Positions 62,997 through 64,000 of a DNA stretch of 64,000 nucleotides are shown in pieces; the first letter of the stretch is position 1; each line of letters opens with the position of its first letter. The translations under genes were made by a program, and so were the position numbers. Under the pieces are notes generated by a model, which was not told where the DNA came from, did no database searches, and was given only the letters and a program-made list of their open reading frames with translations. Source of the DNA: Nonomuraea sp. MG754425 (GTDB lineage Bacteria; Actinomycetota; Actinomycetes; Streptosporangiales; Streptosporangiaceae); NCBI RefSeq assembly GCF_021699195.1, contig NZ_SSXE01000034.1, positions 1-64,000 of the forward strand, given 5' to 3'.

Positions 62997-64000
62997 ATGG
63001 ACGTATTAGACCTGGCACGCACGCAGTTCGCGGTGACCGGCAGCCTGCACTTCCTGTTCGTGGTGCTCACGCTGGGGCTGGCGCCGCTGGTGGCGATCAT
63101 GCACACCAGATGGGCGCTCTCCGGCAAGCCCCCGCACGAGAGCATGACCCGGTTCTGGGGGCAGATCTACGTCACCAACTACGCGGTCGGCATCGTGACC
63201 GGGCTGGTGATGGAGTTCCAGTTCGGCCTGGCGTGGAGCGGGCTGTCGCACTACGCGGGCGACGTGTTCGGCGCTCCCCTGGCCATGGAGACGCTGGTGG
63301 CCTTCTTCCTGGAGTCCACCTTCCTCGGCCTGTGGATCTTCGGCTGGGGCCGGCTGCCCAAATGGGCGCACCTGGCCTGCATCTGGCTCGTGACGCTGAC
63401 GGCGTACGCGAGCGCGTTCTTCGTCATGGTGGCCAACTCGTTCCTGCAGAACCCGGCGGGGGCCGTCGTCAGCGACGGGCGGATGCGGCTCACCGACTTC
63501 GGGGCGCTGCTCACGAACAAGTCCCTCGTCTTCGCCTTCCCGCACGTGATCGGGGCCGGGCTGTTCACCGGGGGCATGGTGCTGGTGGGCGCGAGCGCGT
63601 ACCGGCTGTGGCGCCGGGCCGAGGAGACGGACTTCTTCGCCCGGTCGCTGCGCACGGGCGTGGCCACGGCGGCCGTCGGCATCTTCCTGACCATGGGCTT
63701 CGGGTACGCGCAGTTCGCCGGCGTCCAGGAGGGCAAGTTCGGCGCCCACAACCCGGCGGCGGCCGTCCCGCTCGGCTTCATGATCGAGTTCGGCCAGCTC
63801 CTGGCCCTCGTCGTGCTCCTCGTCATGCTGCCGATGATCGGGATCCTGCCCCGGGCGCGGTGGACGCATCCGATCCTGATCGCCATGACGCCGCTGCCGT
63901 TCGTCCTGGCGATCCTGGGCTGGATGGCGCGGGAGATCGGCCGCCAGCCCTGGATGATCTGGGAGCGGCTCACCGTGGCCGACGCCCTGTCCCCCGGCCT
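62997..64000 (+). CDS. cydA: Cytochrome bd-like oxidase subunit I (CydA), 3' end outside the window
   Basis: Start ATG 62997 (GTG 62994 also possible) after GGAG. 334 codons are present. Haem-ligand and family segments are seen: GSLHFLFVVLTLGL (His of the b595 site), WGQIYVTNYAVGIVTGLVMEFQFG, MALPH-like FPHVIGAGLFTGG (b558 His), and GWMAREIGRQPWMIW corresponding to the GRQPW motif. The region that normally forms the Q-loop is only about 15 residues (GVQEGKFGAHNPAA), and the Lys/Glu quinol-site pattern is absent. It may therefore belong to the short bd-superfamily branch. cydB would follow beyond the window. Confidence 0.9.
   Translation, partial: MDVLDLARTQFAVTGSLHFLFVVLTLGLAPLVAIMHTRWALSGKPPHESMTRFWGQIYVTNYAVGIVTGLVMEFQFGLAWSGLSHYAGDVFGAPLAMETLVAFFLESTFLGLWIFGWGRLPKWAHLACIWLVTLTAYASAFFVMVANSFLQNPAGAVVSDGRMRLTDFGALLTNKSLVFAFPHVIGAGLFTGGMVLVGASAYRLWRRAEETDFFARSLRTGVATAAVGIFLTMGFGYAQFAGVQEGKFGAHNPAAAVPLGFMIEFGQLLALVVLLVMLPMIGILPRARWTHPILIAMTPLPFVLAILGWMAREIGRQPWMIWERLTVADALSPG

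Overview
The window is a high-GC stretch with dense genes, GTG and TTG starts, 4-nt ATGA/GTGA overlaps and many start codons that sit where transcription probably begins. It comes from a filamentous actinomycete. Two methyltransferases of the SAV2177/DUF574 type, a Ceb cellobiose locus with TGGGAGCGCTCCCA operators, an ECF42-type sigma factor and a P450-BM3-like fusion point to Streptosporangiales (Nonomuraea-like) or a close relative. That placement is inference from gene content.

Layout. 1-4 kb: a truncated CDF metal exporter, divergent from a CzrA-like zinc sensor, then an acyl-CoA dehydrogenase/MaoC pair and an ACT protein. 4-8.2 kb: a self-sufficient cytochrome P450-reductase, divergent from a TetR repressor with a double palindromic operator. 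8.2-15.3 kb: a VOC protein with a UvrA-like ABC ATPase, a MerR/azoreductase pair, a decayed transposase and a secreted beta-helix protein. 15.3-22.6 kb: a maltodextrin system (malE-malF-malG-GH13, with a divergent alpha-glucosidase) and LacI-type operators but no local MalR. 22.6-28.6 kb: an orphan histidine kinase, a DUF574 methyltransferase, and DctA divergent from a DcuS/DcuR-type pair. 28.7-35.1 kb: a compact nonulosonic-acid (sialic acid/Kdn) glycopolymer locus. 35.1-44.6 kb: two oxidoreductases, a c-di-AMP riboswitch ahead of a CHAP hydrolase, a pair of ABC exporters (one frameshifted), a hydrolase, and a YciI/ECF42 pair. 45-51.8 kb: the complete cebEFG-bglC-cebR operon with an APH-like kinase at its end. 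51.7-61.8 kb: a secreted M64 peptidase, an anti-sigma factor without its sigma, a flavin oxidoreductase, a class II DAHP synthase, the second DUF574 protein, a truncated thioredoxin, a pentapeptide-like membrane protein, and an overlapping VOC-ArsR-SRPBCC operon. 61.9-64 kb: a membrane protein, a PadR repressor and the start of a cytochrome bd-like subunit I.

The most striking element is the 678-residue protein at 28669-30705. It fuses a CMP-sialate synthetase-like domain, a KdsC-like HAD phosphatase and a NeuB-like synthase. Together these could make CMP-nonulosonate from a hexose-6-phosphate and PEP in one polypeptide. It is followed by a GT2 enzyme and a polysialyltransferase-like enzyme, and two further GT-B-like proteins face this operon tail to tail. 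The likely product is a cell-wall teichulosonic or polysialic-type polymer.

Regulation is unusually readable. Palindromes lie on promoters or start codons at czrA-like, TetR, mal, ceb, ArsR and PadR loci, and several genes look leaderless because a TAnnnT -10 box ends about 7 nt before the start codon. All functions are assigned by reading motifs; no database search was run.
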